Shown here piece by piece: positions 23,454-30,234 of a DNA stretch of 38,892 nucleotides. The notes under the pieces are model-generated. The model was not told the origin of the DNA. It did no database searches and saw only the letters and a list, made by a program, of their open reading frames with translations. Both the position numbers and the translations under genes were made by a program. Position 1 is the first letter of the stretch; each line of letters starts with the position of its first letter. Source of the DNA: Pseudonocardiaceae bacterium (GTDB taxonomy: Bacteria; Actinomycetota; Actinomycetes; Mycobacteriales; Pseudonocardiaceae); contig WHTH01000040.1 of NCBI GenBank assembly GCA_009377865.1, positions 1 to 38,892 of the forward strand. Reading direction: 5' to 3'.

Positions 23454-23669
23454 ATGTGCCGGAGCATCAAGACGTTGCGGCAGCCCTACGCGGCCGAGGT
23501 GACCGACGGCGACATCCGTGCCGCCGCGCTGCAGTACGTCCGGAAGGTCTCGGGATTCCGGACGCCCGCAGCGCACAACGCGGCAGCCTTCGACGCCGCG
23601 GTGGACACGGTCACCGCTGCCACCCGCGAGCTGCTCGACGATCTGGTCGTCCGATCGGCGCGCAGCTGA
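23454..23669 (+). CDS. DUF2277 protein
   Basis: 71-residue protein starting MCRSIKTLRQPYAAEVTDGD and continuing ALQYVRKVSGFRTP, a near-exact match to the DUF2277 signature (MCRSIKTLR...QFVRKVSGF). The family is small and of unknown function; the conserved Cys near the start may bind metal. A strong ribosome site, GGAGGTGA (23441-23448), sets the ATG. Confidence 0.88.
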   Translation: MCRSIKTLRQPYAAEVTDGDIRAAALQYVRKVSGFRTPAAHNAAAFDAAVDTVTAATRELLDDLVVRSARS

Positions 23670-23680
23670 GGCGGTGCCAT

Positions 23681-24609
23681 TCACTGTGGGGCTGCGGGAC
23701 GCTCACCCCGCGAGGCGAGCGCAGCGCCGAGCAGCACCAGTGCCGTCCCCACGAGCGCGGTAGGGGCGAGGCGCTCATCGAGCAGCAGCGCTCCGAGCAG
23801 GATCGCCACCACGGGGACGACGTAGATCGCGACCGTACCGCGCGGTCCGCCGACCCGGCCCACGAGAGTGGTCATGAGCACGAAGGCGACGCCGGTGCTG
23901 AGCACGCCGAGCGGGAGCATCGCCAGCGCGGGACCCCAGGACCAGCTCGACCCGCCAAGGCCCCACAACCCGAACGGGGCTACGACGACCAGCGCGACCA
24001 ACTGGGCACGCAGCAGCACCGGCAGGGCGCCGTAGCGCTGCTGCAACGGTACGGCGATGCTCGCGGCCAGGCCGTAGAGCACCACCGCCAGCACCAGCAG
24101 GCCGGTACCCAGCGCGGTGGCCCGCGATCCCACCAGACCGGGCACGAGATGGCGCCGATACCCGCGAATCCGACGGCGAGGCCCGCCAGGTGGATCCGGC
24201 CCGGCGCGCGGCGCAGCAGCAGCACCGACCACGCGGCGGTGGTCAGCGGCATCGCACCGTTGATCATCCCGGCTACCGCGGAGTCGACCCACTGCTGCGC
24301 GACCGGGAACAGCAGCATCGGGATGCCCATCCAGACGATGCCGAGCACCGCGACTCTCGGCAGGTCCTCCCGAGCGATCCTGCGCCGGGCCCGGGCCAGC
24401 AGGATGAGCGTGCCCGCGCCGAGCGACAGCCGCACCATGGCGATCACGCCGGGTTCGAAGGCGGCCAGGCCGAGATCGATGAACAGGAACGACGAGCCCC
24501 ACAGCGTGGCGACCGCGATGAGCAGCCCCCACTCGGCCGGTCCGAACGCGTCGATCCGAGTGCCGGCACTGCTCTCGAGCAGCCGGCGCCGAGGTGGGTT
24601 CGCCGTCAC
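23681..24609 (-). pseudogene. EamA/DMT-family transporter with a frameshift
   Basis: Drug/metabolite exporter of ten helices, split over two frames. From GTG 24609 the first frame gives EWGLLIAVATLWGSSFLFID, a hallmark EamA start, and five helices up to VGFAGIGAI. Near 24146 the frame breaks. The second frame resumes at LVPGLVGSRATALGTG and covers the second EamA repeat (ALPLGVLSTGVAFVLMTTL, IYVVPVVAILLGALLLDERL) to the stop at 23681. One missing base explains it. All ten helices are otherwise intact, so the lesion is recent or a sequence error. A -10-like TAGTGT seven bases before the GTG suggests a leaderless transcript. Confidence 0.85.
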
Positions 24610-24745
24610 GGGCCCGACACTACGATCTGGACGGTTCCCGGCTACAGCCGATTTCGGTGCCGGTGCTACACAGTGCAGACGCACCTCTCGTGCAGAGCGG
24701 TGCACTGGGGCAGGCTGGGTGGCCATGACGTCGGGGAGGCAGGCA

Positions 24746-25006
24746 GTGTCAGAAACGGAGAGCGGGGCGAAGCCCTCGGCGCGTCGCTGGTGGGAGATCC
24801 CCAGCGGCCGTAGGCCTCAGGAGGGGCGCTACAGCGAACTGCTGACTGGCGGGCACAGCCGCAGCAGACCGGAGCGCTCCCTGTCGGTCGGTGTCGACAC
24901 CCCGGACGAGTCGAGTCGATGGCGCGCGTACCTGTGGCCGATCGTCGGCTCCGCCATCGCGTTGGCTGTGCTGATCCTGCTCGCCGTGCTCGCCATGGTG
25001 CTGTAG
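24746..25006 (+). CDS. Small tail-anchored membrane protein, unknown
   Basis: 86 residues from GTG 24746, which has GGGAGG five bases upstream; ATG 24725 in the same frame would add seven residues. The first 60 residues are polar and basic (ARRWWEIPSGRRPQEGRYSE, then SRPERSLSVGVDTP). The end is one hydrophobic helix (WPIVGSAIALAVLILLAVLA) with almost nothing after it, so it is a tail-anchored protein with its N-terminus in the cytosol. I recognise no family. The upstream stretch 24610-24724 has repeated TGCAGA/TGCACTG words that could hold an operator. Confidence 0.6.
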   Translation: MSETESGAKPSARRWWEIPSGRRPQEGRYSELLTGGHSRSRPERSLSVGVDTPDESSRWRAYLWPIVGSAIALAVLILLAVLAMVL

Positions 25007-25008
25007 CG

Positions 25009-25038
25009 GGGACGAGCAGGGGTCCCCGGGATCGTCCC
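25009..25038 (+). terminator. Hairpin directly after the tail-anchored protein gene
   Basis: GGGACGA (25009-25015) pairs perfectly with TCGTCCC (25032-25038), and a smaller GGGG/CCCC hairpin lies inside. It starts two bases after the TAG stop. There is no T-run, as is common for actinobacterial terminators. A weaker stem, CTGCAC/GTGCAG at 25100-25117, follows before the convergent gene. Confidence 0.5.
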
Positions 25039-25168
25039 TGCACAGGTGGGCGACCGGCCGGGCTCGGCAGATCGCGGTGCGTGCGGCCAAGCGCCGGGGC
25101 TGCACCGCGTAGTGCAGGGTCAATGATCGTGGCCAGGAACGGTCGTCATTTTCCATTTGCCGCTCTTC

Positions 25169-25828
25169 TTACCTGCTCTCCTCGTCCGTTACCCAGCGCA
25201 AAGCACTGGCGATGGCATCGAACAGCTGGAGCATCGGCTCCCGCAGCGGCACCATGGGGGTGGCAAAGGCCAGCTGCACCAGCCCCGCACCGTCGGGGCG
25301 CTCCAGCCAGTAGTCAGCAACCAACGACGGGGTGGGCTCGGCGCCCTCGAGTTCAGCGTCGCGCTCGTAGACCCGGCGCAGTACCTTGCCGGCACTCAGC
25401 TGCGCGAGGTCGAGGGCAAAAGCCGGCTCGCGGGTCGCGTCGGGGGTGGGCTCGAGTTCCGCCCGCAGAGCCAACAGCAGCGCACCGTCACCAAGTGTGC
25501 TCTGCGGGTCAGGTGGGACGTCGATCCAGTGCACAACCAGGGAAGCGGGCACCGGAATGTCGGCGATCTGCAGCAGGCTCAGCGCCATGAGCCGGGCTTC
25601 GGAGTCCGCGGCTTTGTCGGCTTGAGACAGTAGCTGCCGGCGGGTGTCGGCACGCAGCAGCGGCTGGTCGTCGACCCCGGCGAACTGCCGCTCGACCAAA
25701 CGGTCGACCGAGCGTTCCCGCGCCCGCTGCGGCTGCAGTGGGACCACCCACCAGTGGTCGGGCAGCACCACTCGCACATCCACCACCGCAGCCGGTGGTG
25801 TGTCGCTGTCCACGGATCGGGGATTCAC
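25169..25828 (-). CDS. T7SS-locus family C protein, full length, unknown function
   Basis: 219 residues, soluble. The N-terminus AAVVDVRVVLPDHWWVVPLQ recurs in truncated form at 26635-26426, so this is the intact member of a local family (named C here). The middle is helical (RARERSVDRLVERQ, RADTRRQLLSQADKAADSEA). The C-terminal half has strand-rich VHWIDVPPD and YWLERPDGAGLVQLAFATP, and ends with LFDAIASALRWV. The GTG start overlaps the stop of the preceding family A gene (GTGA), so translation is coupled. It is the last gene of the operon running from the EccC side. Its role may be accessory, chaperone or immunity; the sequence does not decide. Confidence 0.72.
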   Translation of the reverse strand: MNPRSVDSDTPPAAVVDVRVVLPDHWWVVPLQPQRARERSVDRLVERQFAGVDDQPLLRADTRRQLLSQADKAADSEARLMALSLLQIADIPVPASLVVHWIDVPPDPQSTLGDGALLLALRAELEPTPDATREPAFALDLAQLSAGKVLRRVYERDAELEGAEPTPSLVADYWLERPDGAGLVQLAFATPMVPLREPMLQLFDAIASALRWVTDEESR

Positions 25829-26433
25829 CGGGAACGCACCTCCCCTAGACTCACAGTAAGCGTATTCATCACGGAGGTCGCATCAGCCTCCAACTTCTCG
25901 CCGAACTCCTCCGCGGCGGTGAACGTCAGTTTCAGCGCATCGGAGCACCCGTGCGGAAACACGACGTAGGTGAGCTTTTCCCGAACGTCCTTGCGCAATG
26001 GGAACCAGCGAGAGGTCGGCTCCGCGATGATCTCGGAGACCAGCACAGCGGGTCCGGCCGGCAGCTCCACGTCGTCGACGTAGTGGGCGAACACCCTGAC
26101 GCCGCTGCGCCGATCCGGCTCGATCAGACCCCGGTAGTACTCGCGGTCAATGCGAAGGCCCCCATCTGGCACCACCCAGTCCACGAACAGCAGCCCGGCC
26201 ACCCTCGGCGAGGCGCGGTCGGGCACCCACACCTCGACCATGAGATGCGGGTCTGCGGTCAGTGTCGGCTGCAGGCGCTCCAATCGCCGGGCGAGCTTGG
26301 CGCGAGTTCTCCCGCCGTCGCACAATCGCTCGGCCGCGATGTGTGTCCACCCGAGGGGGCCCTCGTGCGGAAGTGGCAGCCACGTGTCCGGCGCTGACAG
26401 GTCGAAGTCGCCCAACGGGCGCAGATCACCCAC
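25825..26433 (-). CDS. T7SS-locus family A protein, second copy
   Basis: 202 residues from GTG 26433, with ribosome site GGGAGGGG. It is a diverged paralogue of the protein at 27706-28317. Both share PDTW near the start, an LCDG motif, VWVPDR, LIEPDxRSGV, an LPAGxAxLVxEI motif, a W/LPxRKxxxE segment and a C-terminal SVxVxLxEV. Overall identity is around a third by eye. It is a soluble alpha/beta protein with no signal or membrane segment. I recognise no named domain; the general look is of small accessory proteins in actinobacterial T7SS loci. It overlaps a family C remnant upstream and the intact family C gene downstream by start/stop fusions. Confidence 0.72.
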   Translation of the reverse strand: MGDLRPLGDFDLSAPDTWLPLPHEGPLGWTHIAAERLCDGGRTRAKLARRLERLQPTLTADPHLMVEVWVPDRASPRVAGLLFVDWVVPDGGLRIDREYYRGLIEPDRRSGVRVFAHYVDDVELPAGPAVLVSEIIAEPTSRWFPLRKDVREKLTYVVFPHGCSDALKLTFTAAEEFGEKLEADATSVMNTLTVSLGEVRSR

Positions 26434-26635
26434 CGGGCCCCTCCCGATCCTGTCCACACGCCGGTGCGCCTGACCTGCGGTGTTCCGGTGGCGCCACGAG
26501 AGCGAGGATCGATCCTGGCGAACTAGGCTCGGCCGCCTGTTCCCGCGCCTCCAGCGGTTCCAACGGGGCGCTACACCATTGGCTGGGCAGCACCGGCCGC
26601 ACATCGACTACCGCCGCAGTACTCGCATCAGTCAT
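26426..26635 (-). pseudogene. Truncated family C gene (69 codons)
   Basis: From ATG 26635 it reads TDASTAAVVDVRPVLPSQW then SAPLEPLEAREQ, clearly related to the start of the protein at 25828 (AAVVDVRVVLPDHW...PLQPQRARER). After about 35 residues the likeness ends, and a Gly/Pro-rich tail runs to a stop overlapping the next gene's start. Its own ATG overlaps the stop of the upstream family B gene. It may now serve only as a translated spacer that keeps ribosomes coupled along the operon. Confidence 0.6.
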
Positions 26636-27101
26636 GCGGTTGCCTTCTCTCGGTCGGCACGGCGCCGCCGCGCCCGGTCGAGCGGAACTGGTCGGCGTTG
26701 GTCGCGATTCCCAGCACGACCGTAAGTCCTGCCAACACCCACAGCCATCCGGGGACCCCGTCGCTGCGCATTCTTGTCGCCATAACAAGGAACGCAGCGA
26801 TGGGAACCGTTGCGGACATAATCAAGATTAATGATACGCGTGGTGCATCTCGCCCTCTGCTGTACCACCAGTTCGCTATCCTGCGGTTCCAGTGACCGCC
26901 AAACATCCCGAGGATAGCGGAGAGGAAGAACAAAGCCCCCCAGATCCACAACAACGGGGACCAGCTCACGCCGTCATCGCTCAGGAGCGAGACCACAAGC
27001 CACAGCAACCACAGCACCAGACCAACCGGCAAGAGTAATGGGACACCGATCAATCCCGCCTTGCAGACCCGACGGCCGATCTCCGATATGCTGGCACTCA
27101 C
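26628..27101 (-). CDS. T7SS-locus family B membrane protein, second copy
   Basis: 157 residues and four membrane helices, starting SASISEIGRRVCKAGLIGVP. Helices: LLLPVGLVLWLLWLVVSLL, ILGMF-flanked LLWIWGALFFLSA, LILIMSATVPIAAFLVMA and WLWVLAGLTVVLGIA, with the motif GHWNRRIANWW between helices 2 and 3. It is about two thirds identical to its neighbour at 27236-27709, and the first 29 residues are almost unchanged. GTG 27101 overlaps the stop of a chimeric remnant (GTGA). The function is unknown; a membrane protein beside a putative exported effector could be an immunity or export factor (inference). Confidence 0.75.
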   Translation of the reverse strand: MSASISEIGRRVCKAGLIGVPLLLPVGLVLWLLWLVVSLLSDDGVSWSPLLWIWGALFFLSAILGMFGGHWNRRIANWWYSRGRDAPRVSLILIMSATVPIAAFLVMATRMRSDGVPGWLWVLAGLTVVLGIATNADQFRSTGRGGAVPTERRQPHD

Positions 27102-27215
27102 TCGGGAACCTCATCCAACGTGACCCGCACGCTCTTGAGCACGGCGGCCGCATCATCGGCGAGTATGTCACCAGGTGCAGTGCCATTGTGGAGAACATGA
27201 ACTGCAGCGCGTCGA
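27011..27215. repeat. Near-identical direct repeat, copy 1
   Basis: Matches 27619-27824 with about ten substitutions and one missing base in 205 (roughly 94-95 % identical by eye). It covers the start of a family B gene plus the end of a family A gene. The missing base puts the family A tail out of frame. The flanking parts of the duplicated genes are far less alike. Confidence 0.85.
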
Positions 27216-27243
27216 CCGCCGAAGCCGTGTTCACGTCAGCCAT
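27098..27243 (-). pseudogene. Chimeric remnant: family C start joined to family A tail
   Basis: ATG 27243 gives ADVNTASAV, resembling the first residues of family C (MTDASTAAVVDV). This joins within about ten codons to ALQFMFSTMALHL, the end of the family A protein at 27706-28317. One missing C at about 27171 then shifts the frame; in the shifted frame the family A ending LKSVRVTLDEVPE and its stop are still readable. It looks like the residue of an A-B-C unit whose C and A genes were collapsed by deletion. Confidence 0.7.
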
Positions 27244-27709
27244 GCGGGTGGCTTCTCTTGCTCGGCACTTGGCCACCCCGCCCGATCGAGCGAAAATCGT
27301 CGACGAAGGTCGCGACTCCCAGGACGACCGCAAGTCCGCCCAGTACCCACAACCAAGTGGGAACGCCGTCGCTGCGCATTCTCATGGCCATTACGGCGAA
27401 CGCAGACAAAGGAGCCGCCATGGACATCGTCAAGATGAACGATATCCGTGGCGCGTCTCGCTTCCTTCCGTGCCACCAGTTGGCGGTTCTGCGATTCCAG
27501 TGGCCACTTAACATCCCGAGGATAGCAGAAAGGAAAAACACAGTTAACCAGGTCCACGTCACCGGCAACCAGTCGACGGTGTCGTCGCTCATGAACGAGA
27601 CCACGATCCAGGCCACGAACAGCACCAGACCAACCGGCAAGAGTAATGGGACACCGATCAACCCCGCCTTGCAGGCGCCACGGCCGATTTCCGATATGCT
27701 GGCACTCAC
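27236..27709 (-). CDS. T7SS-locus family B membrane protein, first copy
   Basis: 157 residues, four membrane helices: LLLPVGLVLFVAWIVVSF, WTWLTVFFLSAILGML, LTMSMAAPLSAFAVMAM and WLWVLGGLAVVLGVA. The N-terminus SASISEIGRGACKAGLIGVP and the loop GHWNRRTANWWHGRKRDAPR are shared with the second copy. GTG 27709 overlaps the stop of the family A gene by the GTGA arrangement. No residues of a known transporter or enzyme are seen. The surrounding genes suggest a job tied to the candidate T7SS substrate upstream. Confidence 0.75.
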   Translation of the reverse strand: MSASISEIGRGACKAGLIGVPLLLPVGLVLFVAWIVVSFMSDDTVDWLPVTWTWLTVFFLSAILGMLSGHWNRRTANWWHGRKRDAPRISFILTMSMAAPLSAFAVMAMRMRSDGVPTWLWVLGGLAVVLGVATFVDDFRSIGRGGQVPSKRSHPHG

Positions 27710-27824
27710 TCGGGAACCTCATCCAACGTGACCCGCACGCTCTTGAGCACGGCGGCCGCATCATCGGCGAGTACGTCACCCAGGTGCAACGCCATTGTGG
27801 AGAACATGAACTGAAGCGCATCGA
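27619..27824. repeat. Near-identical direct repeat, copy 2
   Basis: Partner of 27011-27215, 608-609 bases away. It spans the junction of the first family A gene (C-terminal 38 codons) and the first family B gene (N-terminal 30 codons). Both reading frames are intact in this copy. Confidence 0.85.
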
Positions 27825-28317
27825 AAGACCCCGCCGGGAACAACGCGTAAATCACGTTCTCCTGCAGCGCCTTTCGCCACGGCAACATGGTCGACTCGCT
27901 GCGCTCCACGATCTCCCGGACGAGCAGGGCATCTCCGGCAGGTAGGTCGACGTCGGCGATGACGCGCTCCATCGCCGAGACTCCGGACCGATGATCGGGC
28001 TCGATGAGCTCTCGATAAGTCGCCCGGTCCAGCCGCCATGTGTTGTCCGGGGTTAACCAGGTCATCGTCATCATGCCCGACCAGTTCGGGACCGTACGAT
28101 CGGGTACCCACACCCACAGGGCATCCGGCTGATTGGCGACCATGTCCGGATGGGATCGCTCTAGCGCCGCGGCCAGGTCTGCGCGCTCTTGCTCGCCATC
28201 GCAGAGCTGCACCGCTGCCTCCTGCGCCCAGCCGGGTTCTGCTGTGGTGACGGGAATCGATGCCCAGGTGTCCGGAATGGACAATTCATAGGACTGCAGA
28301 TGTGCAAGCGCCGTCAT
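27706..28317 (-). CDS. T7SS-locus family A protein, first copy
   Basis: 203 residues, soluble. It begins TALAHLQSYELSIPDTWASI, followed by AVQLCDGEQERADLAAALER, ALWVWVPDRTVPNWSG, RELIEPDHRSGVSAMER, DLPAGDALLVREIVERSE and DALQFMFSTMALHLGDVL, and ends SVRVTLDEVPE. The paralogue at 25825-26433 keeps the same blocks. The pattern is an alpha/beta sandwich-like protein without catalytic signatures that I can identify. ATG 28317 overlaps the stop of the 502-residue candidate effector (ATGA), so the two are made together. A bound partner, chaperone or immunity protein for that effector is the simplest reading, but it is inference. Confidence 0.75.
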   Translation of the reverse strand: MTALAHLQSYELSIPDTWASIPVTTAEPGWAQEAAVQLCDGEQERADLAAALERSHPDMVANQPDALWVWVPDRTVPNWSGMMTMTWLTPDNTWRLDRATYRELIEPDHRSGVSAMERVIADVDLPAGDALLVREIVERSESTMLPWRKALQENVIYALFPAGSFDALQFMFSTMALHLGDVLADDAAAVLKSVRVTLDEVPE

Positions 28318-29822
28318 CGTTGACTGGCCTCGGCCGTGGCGGGTAGGTGCAACTGCTCCGCAGGCGACGGCTCACGCAAATCCCCAACAAACTCAGCAGT
28401 GCCACGGGCGGTGTCTCCCGCACCAAAAAGGATGGATGCGGTGAATGTGAATTCATTGATCTTGACGTACTTCATATGCTCCCCAACCTCCGCGCCGGAT
28501 CGAATGGTGTCCGAGACCCTGCCGAGATCATCCAAGCCCGCGGCCGTGGGTGCCTCCCCGCCGGCGCGCAGCAGGGCTTGAACGCCGTCCCCGCTCATGA
28601 CCTGTTGGGCTTGCAGCTGCACGTGCTGTGGTGTCTGGCGCAAGGCGTCGACAGTGCCGCTCAAGCCGGCCGACCGAACAGTCTGTAGATTCTCGGCGAA
28701 CTCGCCTGGCATCGCACGCAAACTGCGGCCGAACTCAGCAAACGACGGAGCGTACTTCTGCGCGGCAGAAGCCTTCACCAGACCTTTGGCCGCGTTCTTA
28801 CTCATCGGAGTGCGGGTACCAAGCATCTCCTTGATCGCCTTCGATGAGCTGCGCTGGGACAGCCCGGCCGCCCCCCGTACGGCGGGTGACTGTCCCGCCC
28901 ACCGACCAGCGGCCATCCGAGCAGCTCCTCGCGCTCCCTTCACCGAGACCTTCAACGCGGCGACCGCGGCCCGGCCGACACCGAAGGACAGCACCCCGGC
29001 CACAGACCACATCACCGCCGACCATTCGGCGTAACCGGTCGAGGCCAAGGCGAGGTTGCCCGCGAGCGACACGAGTCCCGCAGCGAGCGCGATCGTGCCG
29101 AACAGCGCGGCCAGCGCCGGACCGATGACGGGAATGAACAGCGAGATCAGCGCCAGGATGCCAGCCACCACAGCAACGGCGTCCGCGATCGTCACGATCA
29201 CCTTGACGACCTTGGCGCCCCAGTTGTCCCACCAGCTGTCGTTGAGGTCGCCGGAGTTCTTGACCTCGTTGATCCCACCCATCGCCCGCTGCGCAGCTCG
29301 GCCGCGGGTCTCGATCGCCGCGTCTAGCCGGCGGCGAGCCGCGGTGAGGGCGTCACCGGCAGCCTCCGCGGCTCCGAGCGCGCGGCGTTGGTCCCCCTGA
29401 TCGGCGGTGGTGTCGACGCCCTGGGTGGCGGTGTCGACACGAGCCTGCGCCGCCTCAGCCTTCTGGCTGGCGCTGGCCTGCGCCGCCTCAGCGTCCTTCG
29501 CCTGCCGCAGCGCGGCGGCCGATTCGGATTGCGCGTCACGCAAGTGCGGCGCGTAGCCAGCCAGCGCTTGCCCGACACCGTCGTAGCGCTCGTGCGCCCG
29601 CGTGATGTCGTCGGCAACCTTCTGCGCGTTGTCGCGGACCGCGTCGACCGCATCGCTGTCCATGTCGTGGTAGTTGGCGGCAATCCGGCGCAACTTCGCG
29701 GCAGCGTCGCTGATCGTCGCGGCGACCTTTCGGTAGTGCCTACCCAGATCCGCGACCCGGTCGGGATCCCCGGGCACGGGGTCGCTGCCCGCCAGCGGTG
29801 CCCAGTCGACCGGCCTGTTCAC
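28314..29822 (-). CDS. Large candidate T7SS substrate with WXG-like head and hydrophobic core
   Basis: 502 residues from GTG 29822. The N-terminal half is helical and WXG100/LXG-like: VADLGRHYRKVAATISDAAA, YHDMDSDAVDAVRDNAQKVA, then a long Ala/Gln-rich coiled coil (residues about 100-180). SWWDNWGAKVVKVIVTIADA introduces a hydrophobic block of about 70 residues with two or three possible helices (VVAGILALISLFIPVIGPAL, then IALAAGLVSLAGNLAL). The C-terminal 200 residues are polar and match no toxin that I recognise. Such proteins are typical EccC-dependent substrates in Pseudonocardiales. Its start overlaps the small Esx-like gene and its end overlaps family A, arguing for a secreted protein with its partners. 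Confidence 0.72.
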   Translation of the reverse strand: MNRPVDWAPLAGSDPVPGDPDRVADLGRHYRKVAATISDAAAKLRRIAANYHDMDSDAVDAVRDNAQKVADDITRAHERYDGVGQALAGYAPHLRDAQSESAAALRQAKDAEAAQASASQKAEAAQARVDTATQGVDTTADQGDQRRALGAAEAAGDALTAARRRLDAAIETRGRAAQRAMGGINEVKNSGDLNDSWWDNWGAKVVKVIVTIADAVAVVAGILALISLFIPVIGPALAALFGTIALAAGLVSLAGNLALASTGYAEWSAVMWSVAGVLSFGVGRAAVAALKVSVKGARGAARMAAGRWAGQSPAVRGAAGLSQRSSSKAIKEMLGTRTPMSKNAAKGLVKASAAQKYAPSFAEFGRSLRAMPGEFAENLQTVRSAGLSGTVDALRQTPQHVQLQAQQVMSGDGVQALLRAGGEAPTAAGLDDLGRVSDTIRSGAEVGEHMKYVKINEFTFTASILFGAGDTARGTAEFVGDLREPSPAEQLHLPATAEASQR

Positions 29823-30109
29823 CGCTCCCCCCGCAGTGACGCTGCGAACTCTCTGTCCAGCTCTTCGAACGCCTCGCCGATCCCGGTGGCCGACTTGGCC
29901 AGCGCTGCGATGTTCTCCACCATCTTCGCCCGCCGGTCGTCCCAGCTGTGGGCGAACGAACGTACCGCCTCCGCCAGTTCTGGGTGTCCGGTCGCGTCGG
30001 CCGCATCGTCGCTGCGGGCGTTGGCGTGCTGGAACTCGGTCGCGACGAAGCGCAACCCGGCCCCGGCCTCGCGCAGCAACGCCGTGTCGACGCGCAGTTC
30101 TCCCGGCAT
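29819..30109 (-). CDS. Small Esx/WXG100-like protein
   Basis: 96 residues, all helical: VDTALLREAGAGLRFVATEF, a turn region with ATGHPELAEAVRSFAHSW, then DDRRAKMVENIAALAKSATG and a C-terminal helix with FEELDREFAASL. Length and the helix-turn-helix form fit ESAT-6-like partners, although the turn has SFAHSWDD instead of W-x-G. The stop overlaps the GTG of the 502-residue protein (GTGA). It is probably a secretion partner or chaperone for that protein, as with Esx-like genes in front of LXG or PPE-type substrates. It begins 126 bases after the EccC stop. Confidence 0.75.
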   Translation of the reverse strand: MPGELRVDTALLREAGAGLRFVATEFQHANARSDDAADATGHPELAEAVRSFAHSWDDRRAKMVENIAALAKSATGIGEAFEELDREFAASLRGER

Positions 30110-30234
30110 ACACCCTCCCCGGCTCCGGCAACCGCCGATAAGGTTACCGACGCCAGACCGTGCCTAGCAACCTACCCACCGCGACGGGCGGGGCACAGAA
30201 CAGCGCAAACACGGCGACCGCGACCCGAAACCAG

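Noticed and set aside
24660-24724. TGCAGA direct repeats and a CAGTGCA/TGCACTG inverted pair upstream of the tail-anchored protein
   Set aside because: The words are short and the spacing irregular; I could not separate them from chance, so they are mentioned only in the gene entry.
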